Shown: piece after piece, positions 56,901-64,000 of the stretch | Position numbering within the stretch: position 1 is the first letter of the stretch | Layout of the letters: every line of letters starts with the position of its first letter | Assembly: GCA_016711825.1 (NCBI GenBank) | Contig: JADJSG010000011.1 | Coordinates: 1 to 64,000, forward strand | Length of the DNA stretch: 64,000 nucleotides | Reading direction: 5' to 3' | Source: Bacteroidota bacterium | GTDB lineage: Bacteria; Bacteroidota; Bacteroidia; Chitinophagales; Chitinophagaceae | The notes under the pieces: model-generated | What the model was told of the DNA's origin: nothing | Databases searched by the model: none | Seen by the model: the letters and a program-made list of their open reading frames with translations, nothing else | Program-made: the position numbers and the translations under genes

Positions 56901-59900
56901 ACCAGGATCTAAATTTTGGAAGTAATAATGACCATCAGCATCAGAAATCGTATAAGCTACCGGGGTATTGTTTTGATACAAAGTAACAGTCACACCAGCA
57001 ATACCAACTTCATTGAAATCTTGTATACCATTATGATTGAAATCATTCCAAACTCTATCACCTAATTCCGATTTTAATGGAGTAGGTAAATAGATCCCTG
57101 CATCAAAACTCAAATCGATGGTGCCTGATACATATACAAATTGACTGGTAATACCTGTTACGGGGTCTACATCACTGTCCGTTTCATTATTTGCTCCCAT
57201 ATCTTGAGGGCTAAATACAAACCCTGGAGGTAAGGTAAAGGCAATTTTATAGGTACCAGATAAAATATTATTGAATAAATAATATCCGTAAGCATCTGTT
57301 ACAGTACTAGCCACAGGGCTATTTAAATCATTTAATAAAGTAACTGTTATGCCTGACACACCTGCTTCATTTGGATCTTGAATACCATCTCTGTTGAGGT
57401 CGAACCAAACATAGTTGCCGATATACTTCAAGTCAATATATCCTGCATCTATGGTATTATTATCTTTAGCAACACCAGTACCATATACATCAATATTAAA
57501 TACAGGTGAAGAGCCCATGCTGTTGATATCAGAATTAAAATCAATACCAGCTGTTGGATTGCTGCTGGTTGTTACTTTACCATTTACAGTTGTTGGGAAT
57601 TTCACAAAATAATTACCACTGTTACATACATCAAAATGATAATAACCAGGATTATTATTGATATCATTTGATGACAATACTGTTTGTAATAAAATATCAT
57701 CTTGTGTGTTTGCTGACATATCTAAACCAGCATCCCACAACTGAACTGTAACATCATTGATACCTGCAGAGGCAATTTCATTTTGAATGCCATCTAAGTT
57801 TAGGTCATTCCATACATAATTACCAATACTACCTTGTACTTTAATAACAGTTGCTGTTGTACTATTGGTACAAACTCCATCAGTAGCTGTTACAGAGTAT
57901 GTACCCTCGCCTACTGTAATAGAGCTTGAAGTAGCTCCTGTACTCCAAACATATGTACCAGCTCCTGTTACCGTTAAGGTAGTTTGTGAACCATTGCAAA
58001 CTTCCAAATTACCCGAAATAATGACAGTTGGCGGTACTTGATTGATTGATACTTGTACCATATCAGTTGCTGTACAACCATTAACTCCAGTTACAGTTAA
58101 GGTATAAATAGTATTTACTAAAGGATTTGCTGTAGGTTCTGCTAACGTTGAATCATTTAATCCTAAAGACGGTGTCCACGAATATGTATTTCCTACTATT
58201 GATGCCGTACCAATTATTACACTTGTTACATGACAATCAATTAATTTATCAGGACCTGCATCTGCAGTTGGTGGTGTGGTATTTACATTTACGGTTACAA
58301 CATCTGTTGCGGTACAACCATTGGCACCTGTTACGGTTACGGTATAAGTGGTTGTCACAGCAGGGTTAGCTGTTGGTTCAGCGATAGTGGTATTGTTCAA
58401 ACCAGTAGAAGGTAACCAGCTGTAAGTATTTCCTACAATAGCTACTGTTCCGATCGTGGTTGAAGTTACACTACAATCTAAGTTTTTATCAGGTCCAGCA
58501 TCTGCAGTTGGTGTAGTGGTATTTACATTTACAGTTACAACATCTGTTGCGGTACAACCATTGGCACCTGTTACGGTTACGGTATAACTTGTTGTCACAG
58601 CAGGGTTAGCTGTTGGTTCAGCTATTGTGGTATTGTTCAAACCAGTAGAAGGTAACCAGCTGTAAGTATTTCCTACGATAGCTACTGTTCCGATAGTGGT
58701 TGAAGTTACACTACAATCTAAGTTTTTATCAGGACCAGCATCTGCAGTTGGTGTGGTGGTATTTACATTCACTGTTACAACATCTGTTGCGGTACAACCA
58801 TTGGCACCTGTTACAGTTACGGTATAAATGGTTGTCACAGCAGGGTTAGCTGTTGGTTCAGCTATTGTGGTATTGTTCAAACCAGTAGAAGGTAACCAGC
58901 TGTAAGTATTTCCTATGATAGCTACTGTTCCGATCGTGGTTGAAGTTACACTACAATCTAAGTTTTTATCAGGACCAGCATCAGCAGTTGGTGTAGTGGT
59001 ATTTACATTTACGGTTACAACATCTGTTGCAGTGCAACCATTGGCACCTGTTACGGTTACGGTATAAGTGGTTGTCACAGCAGGGTTAGCTATTGGTTCA
59101 GCTATTGTGGTATTGTTCAAACCAGTAGAAGGTAACCAGCTGTAGGTATTTCCTACAATAGCTACTGTTCCGATCGTGGTTGAAGTAACGCTACAATCTA
59201 AGTTTTTATCAGGACCAGCATCTGCAGTTGGTGTAGTGGTGTTTACATTCACAGTTACAACATCTGTTGCGGTACAACCATTGGCACCTGTTACGGTTAC
59301 GGTATAAGTGGTTGTCACAGCAGGGTTAGCTGTTGGTTCAGCTATTGTGGTATTGTTCAAACCAGTAGAAGGTAACCAGCTGTAGGTATTTCCTACGATT
59401 GCTACTGTTCCGATCGTGGTTGAAGTTACGCTACAATCTAAGTTTTTATCAGGACCAGCATCTGCAGTTGGTGTAGTGGTGTTTACATTCACAGTCACAA
59501 CATCTGTTGCAGTGCAACCATTGGCACCTGTAACGGTTACGGTATAAGTAGTAGTCACAGCAGGATTAGCAGTTGGCTGAGCGATAGTGGTATTGTTCAA
59601 ACCAGTAGAAGGCAACCAGCTGTAGGTATTTCCTACGATAGCAACTGTTCCGATAGTGGCAGACGTTACGCTACAATCTAAGTTTTTATCAGGACCAGCA
59701 TCTGCTGTTGGTGTGGTTGTATTTACATTCACCGTTACAACATCTGTTGCAGTACAACCATTGGCACCTGTTACAGTTACTGTATAAGTTGTAGTCACAG
59801 CAGGACTTGCAGTTGGTTCAGCAATTGTTGTATTGTTCAAACCAGTAGAAGGTAACCAGCTGTAGGTATTTCCTACGATAGCTACTGTTCCGATAGTGGT

Positions 59901-62696
59901 TGAAGTTACGCTACAATCTAAGTTTTTATCAGGACCAGCGTCTGCTGTTGGTGTAGTAGTGTTTACATTCACTGTCACAACATCTGTTGCGGTACAACCA
60001 TTGGCACCTGTTACGGTTACGGTATAAGTGGTAGTCACAGCAGGATTAGCAGTTGGTTGAGCAATTGTAGTATTGTTCAAACCAGTAGAAGGCAACCAGC
60101 TGTAGGTGTTTCCTACAATAGCAACTGTTCCGATAGTGGCAGACGTTACGCTACAATTTAAGTTTTTATCAGGACCAGCATCTGCAGTTGGTGTGGTCGT
60201 GTTTACATTCACAGTCACAACATCTGTTGCGGTACAACCATTGGCACCTGTTACGGTTACGGTATAAGTTGTAGTCACAGCAGGATTAGCAGTTGGTTGA
60301 GCAATTGTAGTATTGTTCAAACCAGTAGAAGGCAACCAGCTGTAGGTGTTTCCTACGATAGCCACTGTTCCGATTGTGGTTGATGTTACACTACAATTTA
60401 AGTTTTTATCAGGACCAGCATCTGCAGTTGGTGTGGATGTATTTACATTCACTGTTACAACATCAGTTGCAGTACAACCATTAGCACCTGTTACTGTTAC
60501 CGTATAAGTAGTTGACACGGCAGGACTTGCTGTTGGTTGAGCAATTGTTGTATTGTTCAATCCAGTAGAAGGTGACCAGCTATAGGTATTTCCTACGATA
60601 GCCACTGTTCCGATTGTGGTTGATGTTACACTACAATTTAAGTTTTTATCAGGACCAGCGTCTGCTGTTGGTGTGGTAGTGTTTACATTCACTGTCACAA
60701 CATCAGTTGCAGTACAACCATTAGCACCTGTTACGGTTACCGTATAAGTAGTAGTCACGGCAGGACTTGCAGTTGGCTCAGCAATTGTTGTATTGTTCAA
60801 ACCAGTAGAAGGTAACCAGCTATACGTATTTCCTACGATAGCTACTGTTCCGATAGTGGTTGATGTAACACTACAATTTAAGTTTTTATCAGGACCAGCA
60901 TTTGCAGTAGGTGTAGATGTGTTTACATTCACCGTCACAACATCTGTTGCAGTACAACCATTAGAACCTGTTACTGTAACTGTATAAGTTGTAGTCACAG
61001 CAGGGGTTGCTGTTGGTTGAGCAATTGTTGTATTATTCAATCCAGTAGAAGGTGACCAGCTATAGGTATTTCCTACGATAGCCACAGTTCCAATAGTGAT
61101 TGAAGTTACACTACAATTTAAGTTTTTATCAGGACCAGCGTCTGCTGTTGGTGTGGTAGTGTTTACATTCACTGTCACAACATCAGTTGCAGTACAACCA
61201 TTAGCACCTGTTACTGTTACCGTATAAGTAGTTGACACGGCAGGACTTGCTGTTGGTTGAGCAATTGTTGTATTGTTCAATCCAGTAGAAGGTGACCAGC
61301 TATAGGTATTTCCTACGATAGCCACTGTTCCGATTGTGGTTGATGTTACACTACAATTTAAGTTTTTATCAGGACCAGCATTTGCAGTAGGTGTAGATGT
61401 GTTTACATTCACCGTCACAACATCTGTTGCAGTACAACCATTAGAACCTGTTACTGTAACTGTATAAGTTGTAGTCACAGCAGGGGTTGCTGTTGGTTGA
61501 GCAATTGTTGTATTATTCAATCCAGTAGAAGGTGACCAGCTATAGGTATTTCCTACGATAGCCACAGTTCCAATAGTGATTGAAGTTACACTACAATTTA
61601 AGTTTTTATCAGGACCAGCGTCTGTAGTTGGAGGTGTATTATTTACATTAACTGTAACAGTACTGCTGGCAGTACAACCACAAGCATTTGTTGCAGTCAC
61701 TGTATATATAGTAGTCGTATTTGGACTTGCAACAGGTTGTGCTACATTTGTAAGATTCAAACCAGTAGATGGAGACCAGCTATAAGTATTACCAGCTACC
61801 AAAGCGGTACCAATAGTAGCAGATGTGGTAGTACAAGTAAGATTTTTATTAGGACCTGCATTTGCAGTTGGTACAGGACATATTTCTTTTTTTATCCAAT
61901 TTGATTCACCTACATAATCAGTACAATAGCTTCTTCGAGCGCAGCGACGATACCAGGTTGTTTGTGTGATTACTCCTGGATCGTAAGAAGCTCCATTGGC
62001 TCCTGAAATAACTGTATTTGTATTACCACCGTCATAGGAAATTAACCATACGTATTCAAGGTCACCAGAACCGCCTGAAGGCAATGTTACATTTACAATA
62101 TTTGAAGGATTAAAACTTAAACCACAAAATGTTTCATCATAACCAATTGATCCAGCGTCTGTAACATTATTACAAACTGTCGTAAGCATAAGGTTATCCC
62201 ATTTCAAAGCGCGACCTACTGAAGTGCCTAATACTTTAATAAAAGCAGTATTAGTGGGTGCTGTATAAGTTATCGTTGAAAAGGCGGTCCAATTGTTTGC
62301 ATCATAATTAGCTGTGATGGTTCTGATAGCTGAGGTGCCTAATAATGTTGTTTGATTTGCAGCATAAAACTCTAATCTCACACTTGCAGTACCAGCTACA
62401 TTGTGGGTAGCTGCTACCCCACTAAAGGTATAGGTAGATCCTTCATAAGCTGGCACCCATTGCCATACATTCGTTGTTCCAGGAGCATCAGCAGTATTAA
62501 GCATCATAAACGTACCTGTTACATTATGGTTTGAGTAACTCAATACACCATTGGTTGACCATCCAGAACCATTTGCACTGAAAGTACTATTAGTAATAAG
62601 ATTTTGAGCTATCGCCATAGAGCTCAATACGGTTAAAAATAAAAATAAATTTACTTTTAAAAATCGATTTAGTAAAGTTTGGCACATTTTTTGCAT
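53922..62696 (-). CDS. Giant repeat adhesin: CBM-like, 16 x 80-aa repeats, 9 SdrD_B-like domains, T9SS type A (2924 aa)
   Basis: After a signal peptide (about residue 30, SSMAIAQ), residues ~32-170 resemble a galactose-binding / CBM-like jelly roll (NLITNSTFSANGSGWSTNG). Residues ~277-1556 are sixteen 80-residue modules of the type ADAGPDKNLDCSV, GNTYSWLPSTGLNNT, YTVTVTGANGCTATDVVTV, each with two cysteines that could form a disulfide. An Ig-like unit (VIISGNLEVCNGSQTTLTV) follows. Then nine SdrD_B-like modules follow, each opening G(N/D)xVWxDxNxDGIQD, a Ca-binding loop pattern. The C-terminus has a fibronectin-like part and a type A sorting tail (VYPSPFTQYVNVLYTSE, GMYSIQITDLE). Probably a cell-surface adhesin or matrix protein exported by T9SS. 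No PorP/SprF partner is adjacent. Monocistronic. Confidence 0.9.
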   Translation of the reverse strand: MQKMCQTLLNRFLKVNLFLFLTVLSSMAIAQNLITNSTFSANGSGWSTNGVLSYSNHNVTGTFMMLNTADAPGTTNVWQWVPAYEGSTYTFSGVAATHNVAGTASVRLEFYAANQTTLLGTSAIRTITANYDANNWTAFSTITYTAPTNTAFIKVLGTSVGRALKWDNLMLTTVCNNVTDAGSIGYDETFCGLSFNPSNIVNVTLPSGGSGDLEYVWLISYDGGNTNTVISGANGASYDPGVITQTTWYRRCARRSYCTDYVGESNWIKKEICPVPTANAGPNKNLTCTTTSATIGTALVAGNTYSWSPSTGLNLTNVAQPVASPNTTTIYTVTATNACGCTASSTVTVNVNNTPPTTDAGPDKNLNCSVTSITIGTVAIVGNTYSWSPSTGLNNTTIAQPTATPAVTTTYTVTVTGSNGCTATDVVTVNVNTSTPTANAGPDKNLNCSVTSTTIGTVAIVGNTYSWSPSTGLNNTTIAQPTASPAVSTTYTVTVTGANGCTATDVVTVNVNTTTPTADAGPDKNLNCSVTSITIGTVAIVGNTYSWSPSTGLNNTTIAQPTATPAVTTTYTVTVTGSNGCTATDVVTVNVNTSTPTANAGPDKNLNCSVTSTTIGTVAIVGNTYSWLPSTGLNNTTIAEPTASPAVTTTYTVTVTGANGCTATDVVTVNVNTTTPTADAGPDKNLNCSVTSTTIGTVAIVGNTYSWSPSTGLNNTTIAQPTASPAVSTTYTVTVTGANGCTATDVVTVNVNTSTPTADAGPDKNLNCSVTSTTIGTVAIVGNTYSWLPSTGLNNTTIAQPTANPAVTTTYTVTVTGANGCTATDVVTVNVNTTTPTADAGPDKNLNCSVTSATIGTVAIVGNTYSWLPSTGLNNTTIAQPTANPAVTTTYTVTVTGANGCTATDVVTVNVNTTTPTADAGPDKNLDCSVTSTTIGTVAIVGNTYSWLPSTGLNNTTIAEPTASPAVTTTYTVTVTGANGCTATDVVTVNVNTTTPTADAGPDKNLDCSVTSATIGTVAIVGNTYSWLPSTGLNNTTIAQPTANPAVTTTYTVTVTGANGCTATDVVTVNVNTTTPTADAGPDKNLDCSVTSTTIGTVAIVGNTYSWLPSTGLNNTTIAEPTANPAVTTTYTVTVTGANGCTATDVVTVNVNTTTPTADAGPDKNLDCSVTSTTIGTVAIVGNTYSWLPSTGLNNTTIAEPIANPAVTTTYTVTVTGANGCTATDVVTVNVNTTTPTADAGPDKNLDCSVTSTTIGTVAIIGNTYSWLPSTGLNNTTIAEPTANPAVTTIYTVTVTGANGCTATDVVTVNVNTTTPTADAGPDKNLDCSVTSTTIGTVAIVGNTYSWLPSTGLNNTTIAEPTANPAVTTSYTVTVTGANGCTATDVVTVNVNTTTPTADAGPDKNLDCSVTSTTIGTVAIVGNTYSWLPSTGLNNTTIAEPTANPAVTTTYTVTVTGANGCTATDVVTVNVNTTPPTADAGPDKLIDCHVTSVIIGTASIVGNTYSWTPSLGLNDSTLAEPTANPLVNTIYTLTVTGVNGCTATDMVQVSINQVPPTVIISGNLEVCNGSQTTLTVTGAGTYVWSTGATSSSITVGEGTYSVTATDGVCTNSTTATVIKVQGSIGNYVWNDLNLDGIQNEIASAGINDVTVQLWDAGLDMSANTQDDILLQTVLSSNDINNNPGYYHFDVCNSGNYFVKFPTTVNGKVTTSSNPTAGIDFNSDINSMGSSPVFNIDVYGTGVAKDNNTIDAGYIDLKYIGNYVWFDLNRDGIQDPNEAGVSGITVTLLNDLNSPVASTVTDAYGYYLFNNILSGTYKIAFTLPPGFVFSPQDMGANNETDSDVDPVTGITSQFVYVSGTIDLSFDAGIYLPTPLKSELGDRVWNDFNHNGIQDFNEVGIAGVTVTLYQNNTPVAYTISDADGHYYFQNLDPGTYSIGFSLPIGYVFSGNGLGGNTATDSDPDPISGRTSTVTIVAGEINHTIDAGMYPQPPSLVLPASIGNFVWNDINNNGVQDENESGIQGITVDLYDSTGLVIIATTTTDIFGYYIFNNLTPGQYQVGFSNIPNGFSFVAQHVGDPALDSDPAFATGRTSFVTLSAGELNTTIDAGLHNAGLPTAALGNFIWFDRNIDGIQDLNENGAAGVTVRLYDNTNTLLATTISNNNGYYIFNNLAAGTYYVNFSNFPPGYKLTMQTQGANTAVDSDPEITTGSTSLITLNNGEINLTVDAGLAPNDNRITKGSIGDKVWNDVDADGIQDEGELGVQGVTVTLYQQNGITVISSTQTDPLGNYIFTDLDQGSYVVGFSNLPIGYTFSSANQGNDTEIDADADAASGGKTTIILLDEGDIILSIDAGIHQAAGLAGIGDIVWNDLNLNGLQDQGEPGIPGVTVKLINNLGVILANTTTDANGVYQFTGLTPGDYKVQFSNLPAGYSFTTPNAGVNSQEALDSDADIITGETDIVSLNAGDYNQNLDAGIFTLKSSLGNYVWEDVDIDGIQDANEKGLSGIVVTLYNQVDQVVAYAITNSAGGYNFVNLEPGDYSVQFSNIPQAGVFSPKHQLADSTIDSDVNPITGFTDAVSLVAGQYNPTIDAGIHLPTGTGLGNFVWLDNESWNTIADSVMYSGNGIQDANEIGVAGVTVTLYDEFNTPIKSTITTQNGAYSFNDLIPGKYSVGFSTIPVFYQPNGKPYGSSFTFHHAGTDSTLDSDADLMTGRTGQYDLQLGEYNPTVDAGITLLIPLPALELTAFATLNNNNSVKVSWKTVTEMNTSKFEIQRSLDGKVFETVATTNASGNTHGETNYSIDDDISNISKKAIIYYRVKLVDIDNQFSLSNVVHVKLVEAEIDATVYPSPFTQYVNVLYTSELDGQVNIKMMDMNGKVIADKLVDLTPGKNILTIDNLQTLSTGMYSIQITDLETNTKTYFKVTKE
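58029..61868 (-). repeat. Sixteen 240-bp tandem repeats inside the adhesin gene
   Basis: The period is exactly 240 bases with no indel over all 16 units, so the frame is always kept. Units at the right (N-terminal, unit 1) and left (unit 16) ends are the most divergent, the middle ones the most alike. The segments 60901-61140 and 61381-61620 are identical over 240 bases, a sign of recent exchange or duplication of a two-unit block. Confidence 0.95.
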
Positions 62697-62986
62697 GATT
62701 TAACTGTTAAATATTATTTGGGTATTATTGGTACTGCGAATGTATAGTATAAAATTTAAGATTTTATACTATGGTTTTCGCTACTATTATGCAAAAGATA
62801 TTATATAATATATTTTTAATATATATTATATTGAATATCAATTTATTGTATCATCATATGATGATGATATTCCTATGTTATCTTATGGTTAAATAGCTAC
62901 ATATTAAGTCTAAATTCAATATGTAAATAGGTTATTTTAAGCTTATAAGTCGAATTACATATTAAAAATGAATTACATATTTGAAT
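62697..62986. other. Upstream region of the adhesin gene with a 12-bp inverted repeat
   Basis: ATAGTATAAAAT (62744-62755) and its exact complement ATTTTATACTAT (62761-62772) flank a 5-base spacer, 47 bases before the adhesin ATG. It may be an operator or a leader hairpin. The remainder is a very AT-rich stretch (ATATATTATA-like) with no gene. Confidence 0.5.
62850..62865. repeat. Perfect 16-bp palindrome ATCATCATATGATGAT
   Basis: An exact self-complementary 16-mer in the spacer between the adhesin gene and dnaK, a possible dimeric-regulator site. In such AT-rich DNA chance is not excluded. Confidence 0.35.
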
Positions 62987-63023
62987 AAAAAAAACCTCGA
63001 AAATTCATTCCGAGGTTTTTTTT
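62987..63023 (-). terminator. Terminator after dnaK
   Basis: AAAAAAAACCTCG and CGAGGTTTTTTTT form a stem around an 11-nt loop, 21 bases after the dnaK stop, with a T run on the minus strand. Confidence 0.9.
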
Positions 63024-63044
63024 ATCGTTTTCAAAAGAAATTTT

Positions 63045-64000
63045 TTATTTTTCTTCTACAATTTCTGCATCTTGTACTTCATCATTTGAAGCATTTTGAT
63101 TGGTTTGATCCGCAGACGATTGTTGAGTACCACCTTGTGGCTGTTCATTCATCGCTTTGTACAATTCTTCGCTTGCTGCTTGCCATGCGGCATTTAACTG
63201 TTCCAAATGAGTATCAATACCTGATATATCTTTTGCAGCATGGGCTGTTTTTAATTTTGTCAATGCTTCTTCGATTACTTGCTTTTTGTCTGCTGAAATT
63301 TTATCACCATAATCTTTCAACTGTTTTTCTGAGTTGAAAATTTGACTATCAGCCATATTCACTTTCTCAATTTCTTCTTTTAATTTGCGATCAGCATCTT
63401 CATTGAGTTTAGCATCATTTTTCATCTTTTCAATTTCTTCTTTACTCAATCCACTACCAGCTTCAATTCTGATGTTTTGTTTCTTACCAGTGCCTTTGTC
63501 TGTCGCACTTACTTGAATGATACCATTGGCATCAATGTCAAAAGTTACTTCAATTTGCGGAACCCCTCTTGGAGCTGGTGGTATACCATCAAGTATAAAG
63601 CGACCCAAGTTTTTATTGTCTTTTGCTAAAGGACGTTCTCCTTGCAATACATTAATTTCTACACTTGGTTGATTTTCGGCAGCTGTTGAGAATGTTTCAG
63701 ACTTTTTAGAAGGAATTGTGGTATTGCTTTCTATAAGTTTGGTCATGACACCTCCTAAAGTTTCAATACCTAAAGACAATGGGGTAACATCTAACAACAA
63801 TACATCTTTCACATCTCCACTTAATACACCACCCTGAATTGCAGCACCAATGGCAACAACTTCATCAGGATTTACACTTCTGTTTGGTTTTTTACCAAAA
63901 AACTTTTCTACTACTTCTTGTATCTTAGGAATACGTGTACTTCCACCAACCAAAATAACTTCATCTAAATCTTTTGCTTCAATACCAGCATCTTTCAAAG
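63045..64000 (-). CDS. dnaK: Chaperone DnaK (C-terminal part, cut by window edge)
   Basis: The visible 318 residues are the end of the ATPase domain (DEVILVGGSTRIPKIQEVV, VNPDEVVAIGAAIQGGVLSG) and the linker VLLLDVTPLSLGIET. The substrate-binding beta domain (VLQGERPLAKDNKNLGRFILDGIPPAPRGVPQIEV, split) and the helical lid come next. The tail ends DEVQDAEIVEEK, the usual conserved EEVD-like acidic end of bacterial DnaK. It folds client proteins with DnaJ and GrpE. The 5' part lies beyond 64000. No grpE or dnaJ is visible downstream. Confidence 0.95.
   Translation of the reverse strand, partial: LKDAGIEAKDLDEVILVGGSTRIPKIQEVVEKFFGKKPNRSVNPDEVVAIGAAIQGGVLSGDVKDVLLLDVTPLSLGIETLGGVMTKLIESNTTIPSKKSETFSTAAENQPSVEINVLQGERPLAKDNKNLGRFILDGIPPAPRGVPQIEVTFDIDANGIIQVSATDKGTGKKQNIRIEAGSGLSKEEIEKMKNDAKLNEDADRKLKEEIEKVNMADSQIFNSEKQLKDYGDKISADKKQVIEEALTKLKTAHAAKDISGIDTHLEQLNAAWQAASEELYKAMNEQPQGGTQQSSADQTNQNASNDEVQDAEIVEEK

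Noticed and set aside
53922..62696. SprB-type gliding adhesin
   Set aside because: The C-terminus is a type A sorting tail, not CHU_C, and no sprF-like gene follows.
62744..62772. Invertible promoter switch
   Set aside because: The inverted repeat has only a 5-base spacer, too short to contain a promoter, and no recombinase gene is near.

Overview
The window reads as chromosomal DNA of a low-GC Gram-negative member of the Bacteroidota, probably a Chitinophagales/Saprospirales-type bacterium. Five predicted exported proteins end in type IX secretion (T9SS) sorting domains, two of type B (CHU_C) and three of type A. There is a PorP/SprF protein, a PorT-like barrel, an Lnb-type (DUF4105) protein, LPS genes (lpxB, kdsD) and many TAnnTTTG promoter boxes without Shine-Dalgarno sequences. 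Genus-level placement is not possible from the sequence alone.

Layout. 1-5.4 kb (minus strand): heavily frameshifted genes for a WD40-caspase protein, a papain-like protease with a DUF4384-like tail, and a carotenoid-desaturase-like FAD oxidoreductase. 5.5-11.2 kb (plus): hpf, ispE, a heptamer repeat tract, an IS3-family element, ccmE and ccmF, nearly all frameshifted. Most of the breaks that can be localised sit in homopolymers, and they hit ispE, which should be essential. The left 11 kb is therefore more likely poorly polished sequence than true gene decay. From 11.3 kb on, the reading frames are clean except for two single indels.

11.3-23.4 kb: an EGF-like lipoprotein gene, then a long minus-strand run guaB - lnb-like - alpha/beta hydrolase - CHU_C protein - SDR - CstB-like persulfide dioxygenase/rhodanese - NTF2-like - THUMP-like methyltransferase, and a T9SS type A protein. 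23.8-26 kb: an aminotransferase and pfkA. 26.3-32.6 kb: a surface cassette of choice-of-anchor-L/CHU_C substrate, PorP/SprF and OmpA/PD40/TPR protein. 32.7-35.2 kb: ftsK.

35.3-36.2 kb holds the most unusual object: a normal tRNA-Ala(GGC) preceded, in its own transcription direction, by ten exact 77-nt tRNA-Ala-derived units plus a partial one. In every unit the anticodon arm is replaced by a 7-bp TCCCGAC/GTCGGGA hairpin and the acceptor 3' side is lost. A promoter-like box lies just upstream.

36.3-50.9 kb: envelope and housekeeping genes (DUF6728, lpxB, PorT-like barrel, dcd, galE, murF, kdsD, cvpA, a large lipoprotein, an ABC exporter, leucine-dehydrogenase-like enzyme, DUF349, tadA). 51.2-62.7 kb: a tandem ice-binding (DUF3494) T9SS protein and a 2924-residue adhesin with sixteen 80-residue repeats and nine SdrD_B-like domains. 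The window ends inside dnaK.
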